From the NCBI GenBank assembly GCA_003550625.1, contig PUKU01000003.1, forward strand, positions 1 through 6,357: a DNA stretch of 6,357 nucleotides, given 5' to 3'. Shown here piece after piece: positions 1-6,037 of this stretch (position 1 is the first letter of the stretch; the number at the start of each line of letters is the position of its first letter). The notes under the pieces are model-generated. The model was not told where the DNA came from. It saw nothing but the letters and a program-made list of their open reading frames with translations, and searched no databases. The position numbers and the translations under genes are program-made. This DNA is from Candidatus Aenigmatarchaeota archaeon (GTDB taxonomy: Archaea; Aenigmatarchaeota; Aenigmatarchaeia; PWEA01).

Positions 1-1013
1 CATCGATATACTCACAGCCAGAAAGGTGGTTCGGGAAGGCAGACATGAACGATATAATATCAATGAGGAGCAATCTCACCCGCGGAAAGAAAAAATTAAA
101 CAAAAATGTCAAAATAGAAAACCTACGGGGCGAGGAAGAGGAGATAAGATACCTTGTACTATCCAAGAAGCCCACGGAAACAGAGGTAGTGTTTGAAAAA
201 AACCTAAGTGAAACAATAAGGATCGACGGTATGTCACAACCACACGGTCCGACTGCTCCTCTCAGATCATTCCAGCGCGGAAGCATGGAATCCGATAGAA
301 GAATGGAGGAAGTTTTTTATGACACGGACCTAAAGGCATCAAAGGCTGTAAAAAAGCTGTACAATAGCGGCATTTCTGTATCACGGATACAGGAAATATT
401 CTCAATCGGCGGAACAGGAACAAAATCGAAGAGGAAGATGGTACCTACACGCTGGTCCATAACAGCAGTCGACGATATACTTGGAAAGGATATACGAAGG
501 GAGGTCAAAACATATCCCAGGATAGACAGCTGGAGGGTCTATGAAGCAGAGTACCTCGACAACCAATGGGTAATAGTGTTTACACCGGAGTCGTGGAGAT
601 ATGAACTCATAGAAGCATTCTACCCCGAAACAACCTGGAATCCATCACGTGACTCGATAGCTATATTCGGCGACCATGAAGAGTTCGACGGCAGAAGTGA
701 GTATGCATCGATAGGGGGTTGCTACTACTCGGCGAGGCTTGCAGCCCTGGAAAAGCTGGACCAGGAAAGAAAGCAGGCTGGTGTAATAGTCCTGAGGGAG
801 GCAAAGCCAGGGTACATACTTCCGGTAGGAGTATGGAATGTAAGAGAATCCGTTAGAAACGCTCTCAAAAACAAACCCATGGAGTTCGAGGACCACAAGA
901 AGACAATGGGTTACCTGGAGCAGACACTGGACATAGGACTTGACCAATGGCTTTCTGCATCGAATATACTTTCCCATAGAAAAAGTCAGAGAGATCTCAG
1001 ATCATTCACCTAA
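1..1013 (+). CDS. Nre-family archaeal DNA repair protein, 5' truncated by the window edge
   Basis: The reading frame is open from base 3. The residues before the first ATG (base 45) read SIYSQPERWFGKAD and run into MNDIISMRSNL, which resembles the Nre-family pattern of a Trp-Gly segment followed by 'I..MRSSLVRG'. The ATG at 45 is therefore internal, the true start lies outside the window, and 336 residues are visible. Counting from that Met, the hallmark VPTRWSITAVDD is at 133-144 and the GGCYYSARLAALEKL block at 224-238. Nre proteins are archaeal repair factors; haloarchaeal NreA acts with UvrABC against mitomycin C damage in a PCNA-dependent way. The last eight residues, QRDLRSFT (bases 987-1010), fit a PIP box with Q, L and F in register, although the final aromatic is Thr. 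The N-terminal region where the family's other conserved segments lie cannot be seen. The NreA/NreB subtype is undecided. The gene overlaps the convergent DRG gene by 4 bases. Confidence 0.9.
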   Translation, partial: SIYSQPERWFGKADMNDIISMRSNLTRGKKKLNKNVKIENLRGEEEEIRYLVLSKKPTETEVVFEKNLSETIRIDGMSQPHGPTAPLRSFQRGSMESDRRMEEVFYDTDLKASKAVKKLYNSGISVSRIQEIFSIGGTGTKSKRKMVPTRWSITAVDDILGKDIRREVKTYPRIDSWRVYEAEYLDNQWVIVFTPESWRYELIEAFYPETTWNPSRDSIAIFGDHEEFDGRSEYASIGGCYYSARLAALEKLDQERKQAGVIVLREAKPGYILPVGVWNVRESVRNALKNKPMEFEDHKKTMGYLEQTLDIGLDQWLSASNILSHRKSQRDLRSFT

Positions 1014-2098
1014 AACCTCAGCTCTACTACATCCCTGTCCACCAACGTATGCTCACCACCTACCTTCTGACCAGGAAACTTTGCACTTTCTCCCCATATC
1101 TTGGCATAGCTGAGCTCCTTGGAGAAACTCTTGTTGAGTGAGTCCATGACATCGTGCACTGTCGAACCACTTTCGACGATAAGAGGCTCTTCTCTATCTG
1201 GCTCCTTGCCTCTTTTTTTCATATATACTCTCATTAACCCGAGCTTCTGCCATATCATTTCCCTTAATTTTTCCAGGTTTTCTCTTTCTTCTGCTGAGAC
1301 AAATATCCAGTCTTTCCGTCCTTTGCGAATCTCCTCGAGCTCGGAGGAAATGACTTTATCGGTCTTGTTGAAACAGACTATACTCGGTATGTATACCCTG
1401 TTTTCCATGAGTCCGTCTATAAACTCATCAAGGGTTATATCATCCCGAACAACTACCTTGCAGTTTAGAAAACCATTTTCTCTGAGTACCTCCTCCATAG
1501 TATCTTTTTCCAGAGCAACATTTCTTGTAGTGGATATCTCTATCCCGCCCTCGGATTTCTTGAATACGTCCATGTTGGGAGGTTCCTTGTCAAGCCTCAC
1601 TCCGGCACCATAGAGTTCTTTCTTCATCCGAGAAACCATGTCTATCTTTTCTTCGTCCACAACAATAACAACCAGATCCGAATTCCTTATGACGGAAAGG
1701 ACCTGTTTCCCTCCACCTATGTCCTCCGAAGCACCACTCACAAGACCAGGCACATCAAGTATCTGTATGTTCGCTCCCTTGTGTTTCATCATACCCGGAA
1801 CAACTTCCAGTGTAGTGAATTCATATCCTGCGACATCAGACTCGGCGTTGGTAAGTCTATTCAGAAGTGTTGACTTTCCTACGGAAGGCGGACCTACAAG
1901 CGATACGGTTGCATCGCCCCTGTGTTTGACTGCATAGCCCTGTCCCGATGCCTGGCTCTCCTTCTCTTTTTTGTCCTTCTTCTCCTTTAGCCGTGCTATC
2001 TTTGCCTTGAGACGCCCACGGTCCGTTTCTGTGGACTTGTTAACCGGAGTCTCCCTGAGCTTCTTCTTCGTCTTCTCAATCTCCTCATCTATGGCCAT
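1010..2098 (-). CDS. DRG-type (Obg/DRG superfamily) GTP-binding protein with TGS domain
   Basis: A complete 362-residue protein, the normal length for archaeal and eukaryotic DRG GTPases. Residues 1-50 are Lys/Glu-rich and probably helical or coiled-coil. The G domain shows G1 GPPSVGKST (69-77), G2 FTT (94-96), G3 DVPG (115-118), G4 NKTD (244-247) and G5 SAE (268-270). The roughly 100-residue stretch between G3 and G4 that includes STTRNVALEKDTMEEVL is the DRG-type insertion, which separates this family from bacterial Obg. A TGS domain occupies about 304-362 and ends in VVELRF. DRG proteins are cytosolic GTPases linked to ribosomes and translation; the precise archaeal role is not settled. 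A TTTAAA box 24 bases before the ATG, and no Shine-Dalgarno at the usual spacing, suggest a leaderless transcript separate from the upstream VIT gene. The stop codon overlaps the stop of the convergent Nre gene. Confidence 0.95.
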   Translation of the reverse strand: MAIDEEIEKTKKKLRETPVNKSTETDRGRLKAKIARLKEKKDKKEKESQASGQGYAVKHRGDATVSLVGPPSVGKSTLLNRLTNAESDVAGYEFTTLEVVPGMMKHKGANIQILDVPGLVSGASEDIGGGKQVLSVIRNSDLVVIVVDEEKIDMVSRMKKELYGAGVRLDKEPPNMDVFKKSEGGIEISTTRNVALEKDTMEEVLRENGFLNCKVVVRDDITLDEFIDGLMENRVYIPSIVCFNKTDKVISSELEEIRKGRKDWIFVSAEERENLEKLREMIWQKLGLMRVYMKKRGKEPDREEPLIVESGSTVHDVMDSLNKSFSKELSYAKIWGESAKFPGQKVGGEHTLVDRDVVELRF

Positions 2099-2117
2099 AC
2101 CTAAACTTCATATGAGA

Positions 2118-2131
2118 AAACTTTAAAGTTT
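2118..2131 (-). promoter_or_regulatory. Palindromic TATA-like element ahead of the DRG gene
   Basis: The 14-base perfect palindrome AAACTTTAAAGTTT contains TTTAAA at 2122-2127. The box lies 24-29 bases upstream of the DRG ATG, about where a TATA box would sit for a leaderless archaeal mRNA. It falls in the 43-base gap between VIT and DRG. Only the position and base composition support the call. Confidence 0.55.
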
Positions 2132-2141
2132 GTGTATATAC

Positions 2142-2702
2142 TCAGAAACCTCCCAAAAGGTAAAGGATCAGTGCTGTTGCTATACCAACAAAAAGCATCT
2201 TTATGGCAGAAATCAGCCTCCTGCCTTTACTGACGCTGCCTAGGAAGTATCCAAGAAATGAAAGTACTGCGAGAGAAACTCCCATGGAGGCACCGTATGC
2301 TATGTCCATGGAAATAATATCAAAAACTACAAGGACGAAGGGAAATACACATACAAGACCAGTTACAAAGGGAGCTATTCCGTTTACCATTGATATCTTG
2401 AACGAAAGCTTCCTTATTCTTTTCTCGTGATAGGTCCCCTTCAGGTCCTTGAGCATCCTGTTCTCTAGCTCACTGAGATCCTTTCTCCTTTCAGCTCTCT
2501 CGGCAAGATAAGCAGAAGAAAATCCGCTTATTCCCAGGGCAACTAGGGCTCCCATGCCCGTCGTAATCGGTATGTATGGATTAGAAATATTTGATATGAA
2601 GGTACCCATTACTATACCCAGAACCGTGAGGACCCCGTCGAAGGAGTTAACTACAAAATATCTTCTTCCTATGTCACCCAGTTTCAGAAGACGTTCCAAC
2701 AT
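2142..2702 (-). CDS. VIT1/CCC1-family (DUF125) integral membrane protein, putative metal-ion transporter
   Basis: The protein has 186 residues from the ATG at 2702, or 199 from an alternative ATG at 2741 that would overlap DUF211 by 35 bases. I prefer 2702: it sits 4 bases after the DUF211 stop and follows GTGATC, which can pair with the 3' end of archaeal 16S rRNA. Its product begins MLERLLKLGDIGRRYF, about the usual lead-in to the first membrane helix. In the 199-residue numbering there are five hydrophobic segments, near 28-50, 57-80, 115-140, 146-168 and 178-197. The first carries the family pattern VNSFDGVLTVLGIVMG, and a charged cytosolic loop lies at 81-113. The VIT1/CCC1 family includes eukaryotic vacuolar iron and manganese importers; the substrate of archaeal members is generally unknown, so metal transport is inferred from the family. 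It is the second gene of a two-gene unit with DUF211. Confidence 0.85.
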   Translation of the reverse strand: MLERLLKLGDIGRRYFVVNSFDGVLTVLGIVMGTFISNISNPYIPITTGMGALVALGISGFSSAYLAERAERRKDLSELENRMLKDLKGTYHEKRIRKLSFKISMVNGIAPFVTGLVCVFPFVLVVFDIISMDIAYGASMGVSLAVLSFLGYFLGSVSKGRRLISAIKMLFVGIATALILYLLGGF

Positions 2703-2704
2703 TG

Positions 2705-2710
2705 GATCAC
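2705..2710 (-). promoter_or_regulatory. Shine-Dalgarno-like GTGATC deciding the VIT start
   Basis: GTGATC matches the 3' half of the archaeal SD consensus (AGGAGGTGATC) and ends 2 bases before the ATG at 2702. The TGA inside it is the stop codon of the DUF211 gene, which suggests coupled termination and re-initiation. No comparably placed site precedes the alternative ATG at 2741; there, GAGG lies about 15 bases away. Confidence 0.45.
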
Positions 2711-3012
2711 TTGAACCAGCTTCCCTTTCCTTCCCTTTCATAGGCTGTTTCCGCTTCCTCTACCAGTTCTTCGCCGGCGGATGACTCATCTACAGAGTGA
2801 ACAGATGCACCCATTTTCTCAATTTCCTCCTCTATAACCTTGAAGTCAAGCCTTCCCTTTACCGTAACCTTGACATTCTCTACTTCCCGGTCTATCTCAT
2901 ACAGGGAAACGTTTACGCCCTCCACACCATCGACCTTTGACAGCTTCTCGGAGAAATCAGCTATGTCTGGATCATGCGCCTTCAAAACATCAAGTACAAT
3001 CTTCCTCAACAT
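2707..3012 (-). CDS. DUF211 family small protein
   Basis: A complete 101-residue soluble protein. It opens with LRKIVLDVLKAHDPDI and continues with KVDGVEGVNVSLYEID (27-41), a VKVTVKG strand (47-53), and a helix followed by GASVHSVDE (68-76). This is the DUF211 pattern: a ferredoxin-like alpha/beta fold of about 90-100 residues found almost only in archaea. The C-terminal tail (80-101) is charged and ends GSWFK. No catalytic residues or metal-binding cysteines are visible, and no biochemical function is established for the family. Only four bases separate its stop from the preferred start of the VIT-like membrane gene, so the two are very probably co-transcribed and may act together, for example as a soluble regulatory partner of the transporter; that is inference. 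Confidence 0.88.
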   Translation of the reverse strand: MLRKIVLDVLKAHDPDIADFSEKLSKVDGVEGVNVSLYEIDREVENVKVTVKGRLDFKVIEEEIEKMGASVHSVDESSAGEELVEEAETAYEREGKGSWFK

Positions 3013-3044
3013 ATTTCACACAAGGATAATCCGCTCTCTCTAGG

Positions 3045-3050
3045 TTTAAA
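3045..3050 (-). promoter_or_regulatory. TATA-like box for the DUF211-VIT unit
   Basis: TTTAAA, read on the minus strand as CCATTTAAACCT, begins 33 bases upstream of the DUF211 ATG. That would put the transcript start about 9 bases before the ATG. It lies in the 88-base divergent region shared with the radical SAM gene. Confidence 0.45.
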
Positions 3051-3071
3051 TGGTTGACGGTCCAACAAAAG

Positions 3072-3079
3072 AATTTTAA
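3072..3079 (+). promoter_or_regulatory. TATA-like box for the radical SAM gene
   Basis: AATTTTAA is preceded by the A-rich CAAAAG (BRE-like) and is centred about 25-26 bases before the ATG at 3101. This spacing predicts initiation at or very near the start codon, that is, a leaderless mRNA. No Shine-Dalgarno sequence is visible before the ATG, in agreement. Confidence 0.5.
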
Positions 3080-3100
3080 CTCAAAGAAAAAGTCTTATGT

Positions 3101-3901
3101 ATGAAGGTCAACGAAGTCACGTGCAGTTCAGTTCTCTCGGACACAGAGCTGTATGGACTGGACTACTCCGTAAATCCTTACGTGGGCTGTGCACATGGTT
3201 GCACCTACTGTTACGCTGTATTCATGAAAAGATTTACAGGACACGGGGAGGAATGGGGTAGGTTTGTTGACGTAAAGACGAATGCACCGAAGGTACTGAG
3301 AAAGGAGGTTCAAAATAAAAAGGTGGGTTCGGTTCTGCTTTCCTCGGTAACCGATGCATACCAACCACTGGAAAAAAGGTTTGAAATTACAAGGAAAGTA
3401 CTCAGAACACTTGAAAAGGAGGGTTTCCATGTCAGCATACTGACCAAGAACGACCTTGTTCTACGTGACCTGGATATACTCAAAAGGTTCGACCACGGAC
3501 GTCTGTCTGTAGGCTTCACCGTAAACTTCCTTGATGAGAAGGACAGGAAACTATGGGAACCCGGAACATCTGACATCGGAAGTAGAATCGAGGCGCTCGA
3601 AAAGCTCAGGAAAGAAGGCATTCCAACATACGTACATGTAGGACCATGGCTCGAGGGCATAACCGATCTCAAAAAAATAGTCAGAGCTGTAGAAGAAAAC
3701 GTATACGAGATCCAGGTCGAAAATCTAAACACGAGGAGGGACCGTAAGATAGTTGAAACGGTGGAGAAAGGATACCCGGAACTAACAGAGGTCTACAGAA
3801 GAACGGTTAAAAATAAAAAAGATCACAACAGGAAACTTCAAAGTAATGTCGAGAGTATAAGGAAAGAGACAGATGTGCCCATCAGGTTATACCTGGACTA
3901 A
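3101..3901 (+). CDS. Radical SAM protein, SplB-like (COG1533 type)
   Basis: A complete 266-residue protein. The radical SAM iron-sulfur motif is CX3CX2C at C30, C34 and C37, inside NPYVGCAHGCTYCYA (25-39), the signature of spore photoproduct lyase-like proteins. Other family features are WGRFVDVKTNAP (52-63), SSVTDAYQPLE (81-91), SILTKND (112-118) and EPGTSDIGSRIEAL (153-166), followed by GIPTYVHVGP (173-182). The protein would bind a 4Fe-4S cluster and cleave S-adenosylmethionine to a 5'-deoxyadenosyl radical; its substrate is unknown. The only other cysteine is C8. Nothing matches the hydrogen-donating cysteine that Bacillus SP lyase has about 44 residues after its cluster, so genuine photoproduct repair is doubtful. 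It starts from its own divergent promoter and lies 55 bases before PCNA. Confidence 0.88.
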   Translation: MKVNEVTCSSVLSDTELYGLDYSVNPYVGCAHGCTYCYAVFMKRFTGHGEEWGRFVDVKTNAPKVLRKEVQNKKVGSVLLSSVTDAYQPLEKRFEITRKVLRTLEKEGFHVSILTKNDLVLRDLDILKRFDHGRLSVGFTVNFLDEKDRKLWEPGTSDIGSRIEALEKLRKEGIPTYVHVGPWLEGITDLKKIVRAVEENVYEIQVENLNTRRDRKIVETVEKGYPELTEVYRRTVKNKKDHNRKLQSNVESIRKETDVPIRLYLD

Positions 3902-3916
3902 AACCATACAAAATAC

Positions 3917-3926
3917 TTATATAAAT
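3917..3926 (+). promoter_or_regulatory. TATA box of the PCNA gene
   Basis: TTATATAAAT is the best TATA match in the window. Its centre lies about 35 bases before the PCNA ATG at 3957, giving an expected 5' leader of roughly 10 bases. A weak GGAAG (3946-3950) sits 6 bases before the ATG. It lies in the 55-base gap after the radical SAM stop and would also drive the downstream primase gene. Confidence 0.65.
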
Positions 3927-3956
3927 CCCAGATGAAATATACAAAGGAAGATAAAC

Positions 3957-4709
3957 ATGTTCAAGGCAAAGCTATCAGATCCATCGTTGCTGAAAAACTC
4001 TGTAGACACGATCTCAAAACTTATACACGAAGGCGTTTTCAACATAACAGAAGACTCTATTTACATGAGGGCCGCCGACAGAGCAACCGTTGTGGTCGTG
4101 GACTTCGAACTTAAGAAAGGTGCCTTTGAAGAGTTTGAATCTGACGGCGAAACGGAGATGGGTGTAAACCTTGAGGGGCTTCTCGATATACTCAAAAGGG
4201 CAAAAGGAGACGATAACCTTACACTGGAACTGTCTGAAGACGAATCTAGACTTAAAATATCAATAGGCGACGGGACCAAGAGAGAGTTTGAGATACCTCT
4301 TCTCTCTATATCAGGGAGCGAAGTACCTGAAACAAAGCAGCTGGAGTTCAGCACGAACATAGAGCTCAAGAGCTCCGTTCTGACAAAGGGCATAGCAGAT
4401 GCAGAGATAGTTGCCGATTCGATACTCTTCAAGTCCGCTGAAGACAGTCTAACACTGGCGGCAGAAAGCGACTCTGGAAGTGTAGAGGCCGTAACTGGAA
4501 AGGATTCGGGGGATATCATAGAAATTGATGCAGAGGAAGACACTGAAAGTAGATATCCGATAGAATATCTTAACAAAATGTTAAAGGCATCTAAGATATC
4601 CGACGTATCGACACTGAAGTTCGGCAACGACTACCCAATGGAACTTACCTTCGAGGAGCCGGATGTAATAAAGATATCCTTCGTTCTTGCGCCCCGTGTA
4701 GAAGATTAA
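3957..4709 (+). CDS. pcn: DNA polymerase sliding clamp (PCNA)
   Basis: A complete 250-residue protein, the standard length for archaeal PCNA. The fold is two similar halves; three copies form a ring around DNA that tethers polymerase, FEN1, ligase and other clients. Recognised landmarks are MFKAKLSDPSLLKNSVDTIS at the N-terminus, SIYMRAADRATVVVVDF (34-50), the interdomain loop region around SEVPETKQLEF (121-131), RYPIEYLNKMLKA (199-211), YPMELTFE (226-233) and the C-terminal LAPRVED (244-250), whose LAPR(V/I)E is diagnostic. The protein is acidic, especially in the second half (SDSG...EIDAEEDTES), which is common for clamps and not by itself evidence of a halophile. It has a strong TATA box upstream, and the primase gene follows after 29 bases with no terminator in between. 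The Nre protein in this window has a PIP-like tail that could bind it. Confidence 0.97.
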   Translation: MFKAKLSDPSLLKNSVDTISKLIHEGVFNITEDSIYMRAADRATVVVVDFELKKGAFEEFESDGETEMGVNLEGLLDILKRAKGDDNLTLELSEDESRLKISIGDGTKREFEIPLLSISGSEVPETKQLEFSTNIELKSSVLTKGIADAEIVADSILFKSAEDSLTLAAESDSGSVEAVTGKDSGDIIEIDAEEDTESRYPIEYLNKMLKASKISDVSTLKFGNDYPMELTFEEPDVIKISFVLAPRVED

Positions 4710-4727
4710 AACGGGGGTATATACTGT

Positions 4728-4732
4728 GGGTG
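4728..4732 (+). promoter_or_regulatory. Shine-Dalgarno-like GGGTG before the primase gene
   Basis: GGGTG ends 6 bases before the ATG at 4739, at normal SD spacing and with a partial match to the archaeal GGAGGTG consensus. The presence of an SD here, unlike the leaderless-type starts elsewhere, fits translation from an internal position of a PCNA-primase mRNA. Confidence 0.4.
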
Positions 4733-4738
4733 TGAGGA

Positions 4739-6004
4739 ATGAACAGAAAGGAGATTATAGACTACTACAGCCGGGAAGAAGTACAGGAGTCCATTCTCCG
4801 CATATCCAGAGATCGTGAAGTAGGCGGAACACTCTACAACGGAAGCTACACATCCAGGCCGAATGTTCTACAGTACAGAAACGATCTCATAACCATGGTC
4901 AAGAAGGGATCTGTTGCTTTCCATGCCTCTGTGGAAAGATGGAAAAATCCCATGAAGCTGGACACAAAGATGAGGGAGGAGGAGCTGAACCGCCTCAGAA
5001 AGGGATGGGATCTTATACTGGACATAGACTCCGCCATGGGACTGAAGGCAGCAAAGCTAGCTGCAAAGAGGATAGTTGATGTTCTCGAGGAGTATGGAAT
5101 AGAAGGATACGGTATAAAGTTTTCCGGGCGCAGGGGATTTCACATAGGAGTCCCATGGAGTTCCTTTCCTAAGAGCATAGACTTCGAAAGGACGAGCAAC
5201 CAGTTCCCGGAAGTGCCACAGGCTATTGCATCCTTTATCAGAGAAAAGATAAAGCCAGACCTTTTACAGGATCTCATAGAGCTCAAAGGATCTTTCCATG
5301 AACTTTCAGAGGATCTGGATGAACACGTGGAAAGAATAACGCCCTTTGCGTTTGTAGAGGTGGAAAAAGACTGGGGCAAAAGACATCTGTTCAGAATGCC
5401 ATACTCACTCCACGATAAAACCTGGCTTGTGTCCTGCCCACTGACAAAGGACGAGCTGGATGATTTCAAAAAGGAGGATGCAGAACCGGGTAAAGTTGAA
5501 ACAGGAAGAAGGTTCATCGGTGACGTGGAGGCGGGATGTGCAAAGAACCTCGTCGTGGACGCAGTGAACTGGATGAGTAAGAGGAGGAGCAGGGAGGAAG
5601 AGAAGGATGATGAGAAGGTGACAGAAATAAAACCAACTGATCCTGTACCAGAAAAGAGGTTTCCTCCGTGCATAAGAAAAATACTGGGTGGGATCTCCGA
5701 CGGAAGAAAAAGGAGTGTATTCATACTGATAACATTCCTAAGGAAGATGGGATGGGACTGGGAAAAGGTCGAGGAGAGACTTGATGAATGGAACAGCAAA
5801 AACGATCCTCCGCTTTCAGACAACTACGTAAACACACAGTTAAAGTGGTTCAAAAGACAGAACAGGGATCTTGCAGCTCCTTCATGTGACAACGGGCTTT
5901 ACTATAAATCGTTCGGGGTCTGCAAACCAGATAAAAAGTGCAAACAGGGCGGCGAGGAAATAAGTATTAAAAATCCAATGGTCTACCCTTTCAAAAAGAA
6001 ATAA
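4739..6004 (+). CDS. priS: Single-chain DNA primase: PriS catalytic domain fused to PriL C-terminal Fe-S domain
   Basis: A complete 421-residue eukaryotic-type primase that makes primers for DNA replication. Catalytic domain (about 1-280): metal-binding DLILDID with D95 and D97, nucleotide-binding SGRRGFH (129-135), and RMPYSLHDK (219-227) preceded by D211, the candidate third acidic ligand. Only 31 residues, none of them Cys, separate D97 from S129, so the zinc knuckle that canonical PriS carries there is missing. A charged linker (about 281-306) leads to a second domain resembling the PriL C-terminus: FPPCIRKIL (308-316), RSVFILITFLRKMGWDWEKV (325-344), PSC (381-383), GVC (393-395), KKC (399-401) and NPMVYP (412-417). 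C311, C383, C395 and C401 are the expected 4Fe-4S ligands. The PriL N-terminal domain is absent. The monomeric primase of Nanoarchaeum equitans has the same fusion. It lies 29 bases after PCNA and 33 bases before GINS. Confidence 0.92.
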   Translation: MNRKEIIDYYSREEVQESILRISRDREVGGTLYNGSYTSRPNVLQYRNDLITMVKKGSVAFHASVERWKNPMKLDTKMREEELNRLRKGWDLILDIDSAMGLKAAKLAAKRIVDVLEEYGIEGYGIKFSGRRGFHIGVPWSSFPKSIDFERTSNQFPEVPQAIASFIREKIKPDLLQDLIELKGSFHELSEDLDEHVERITPFAFVEVEKDWGKRHLFRMPYSLHDKTWLVSCPLTKDELDDFKKEDAEPGKVETGRRFIGDVEAGCAKNLVVDAVNWMSKRRSREEEKDDEKVTEIKPTDPVPEKRFPPCIRKILGGISDGRKRSVFILITFLRKMGWDWEKVEERLDEWNSKNDPPLSDNYVNTQLKWFKRQNRDLAAPSCDNGLYYKSFGVCKPDKKCKQGGEEISIKNPMVYPFKKK

Positions 6005-6007
6005 AGC

Positions 6008-6015
6008 TATTTAAC
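6008..6015 (+). promoter_or_regulatory. TATA-like box for the GINS gene
   Basis: TATTTAAC is centred 26-27 bases before the ATG at 6038, exactly the distance expected for a leaderless archaeal transcript. No SD-like sequence occurs in the 33-base gap after the primase stop. GINS may therefore be transcribed independently of the PCNA-primase unit. Confidence 0.5.
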
Positions 6016-6037
6016 TTTGGTTTGTAAATTGTAAAAT

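Noticed and set aside
45..47. ATG at 45 as the start of the Nre gene
   Set aside because: The frame is open upstream to base 3, and the upstream residues (PERWFGKAD) continue the family's conserved segment before 'I..MRS.L', so this Met is internal.
1119..1613. Plus-strand reading frame of 164 codons opposite DRG
   Set aside because: Low-complexity Ser/Leu/Thr composition and no family resemblance; DRG motifs cover the same bases on the other strand.
3932..4114. Plus-strand 60-codon frame overlapping the PCNA start
   Set aside because: Out of frame with PCNA over most of its length, rich in Arg/His, and lacks a start signal. Treated as chance.
4..4196. Repeated GATATACTCA at about 5, 3474 and 4186
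   Set aside because: All copies lie inside coding sequence and encode ordinary residues (such as Asp-Ile-Leu-Lys) with the preferred ATA codon. Spacing and frame show no repeat structure.
4125..4550. Acidic PCNA as evidence for a halophile
   Set aside because: Archaeal clamps are generally acidic, and the neighbouring proteins (DRG, primase, GINS, radical SAM) are rich in lysine, unlike salt-in halophile proteins.
4061..4627. Minus-strand reading frame of 188 codons inside PCNA
   Set aside because: Ser-rich antisense shadow of an acidic gene; no motif, no promoter, and the sense strand is unmistakably PCNA.
4717..4724. GTATATAC as a TATA box for the primase gene
   Set aside because: Its centre is only about 18 bases before the ATG, so initiation at normal spacing would fall inside the coding sequence. 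Co-transcription with PCNA and the GGGTG site explain the gene better.
5140..5823. Long minus-strand reading frame of 227 codons inside the primase gene
   Set aside because: Its translation is extremely Ser/Phe/Leu-rich with no recognisable domain. This is the usual antisense shadow of a Lys/Glu-rich gene, and the plus-strand primase is certain.
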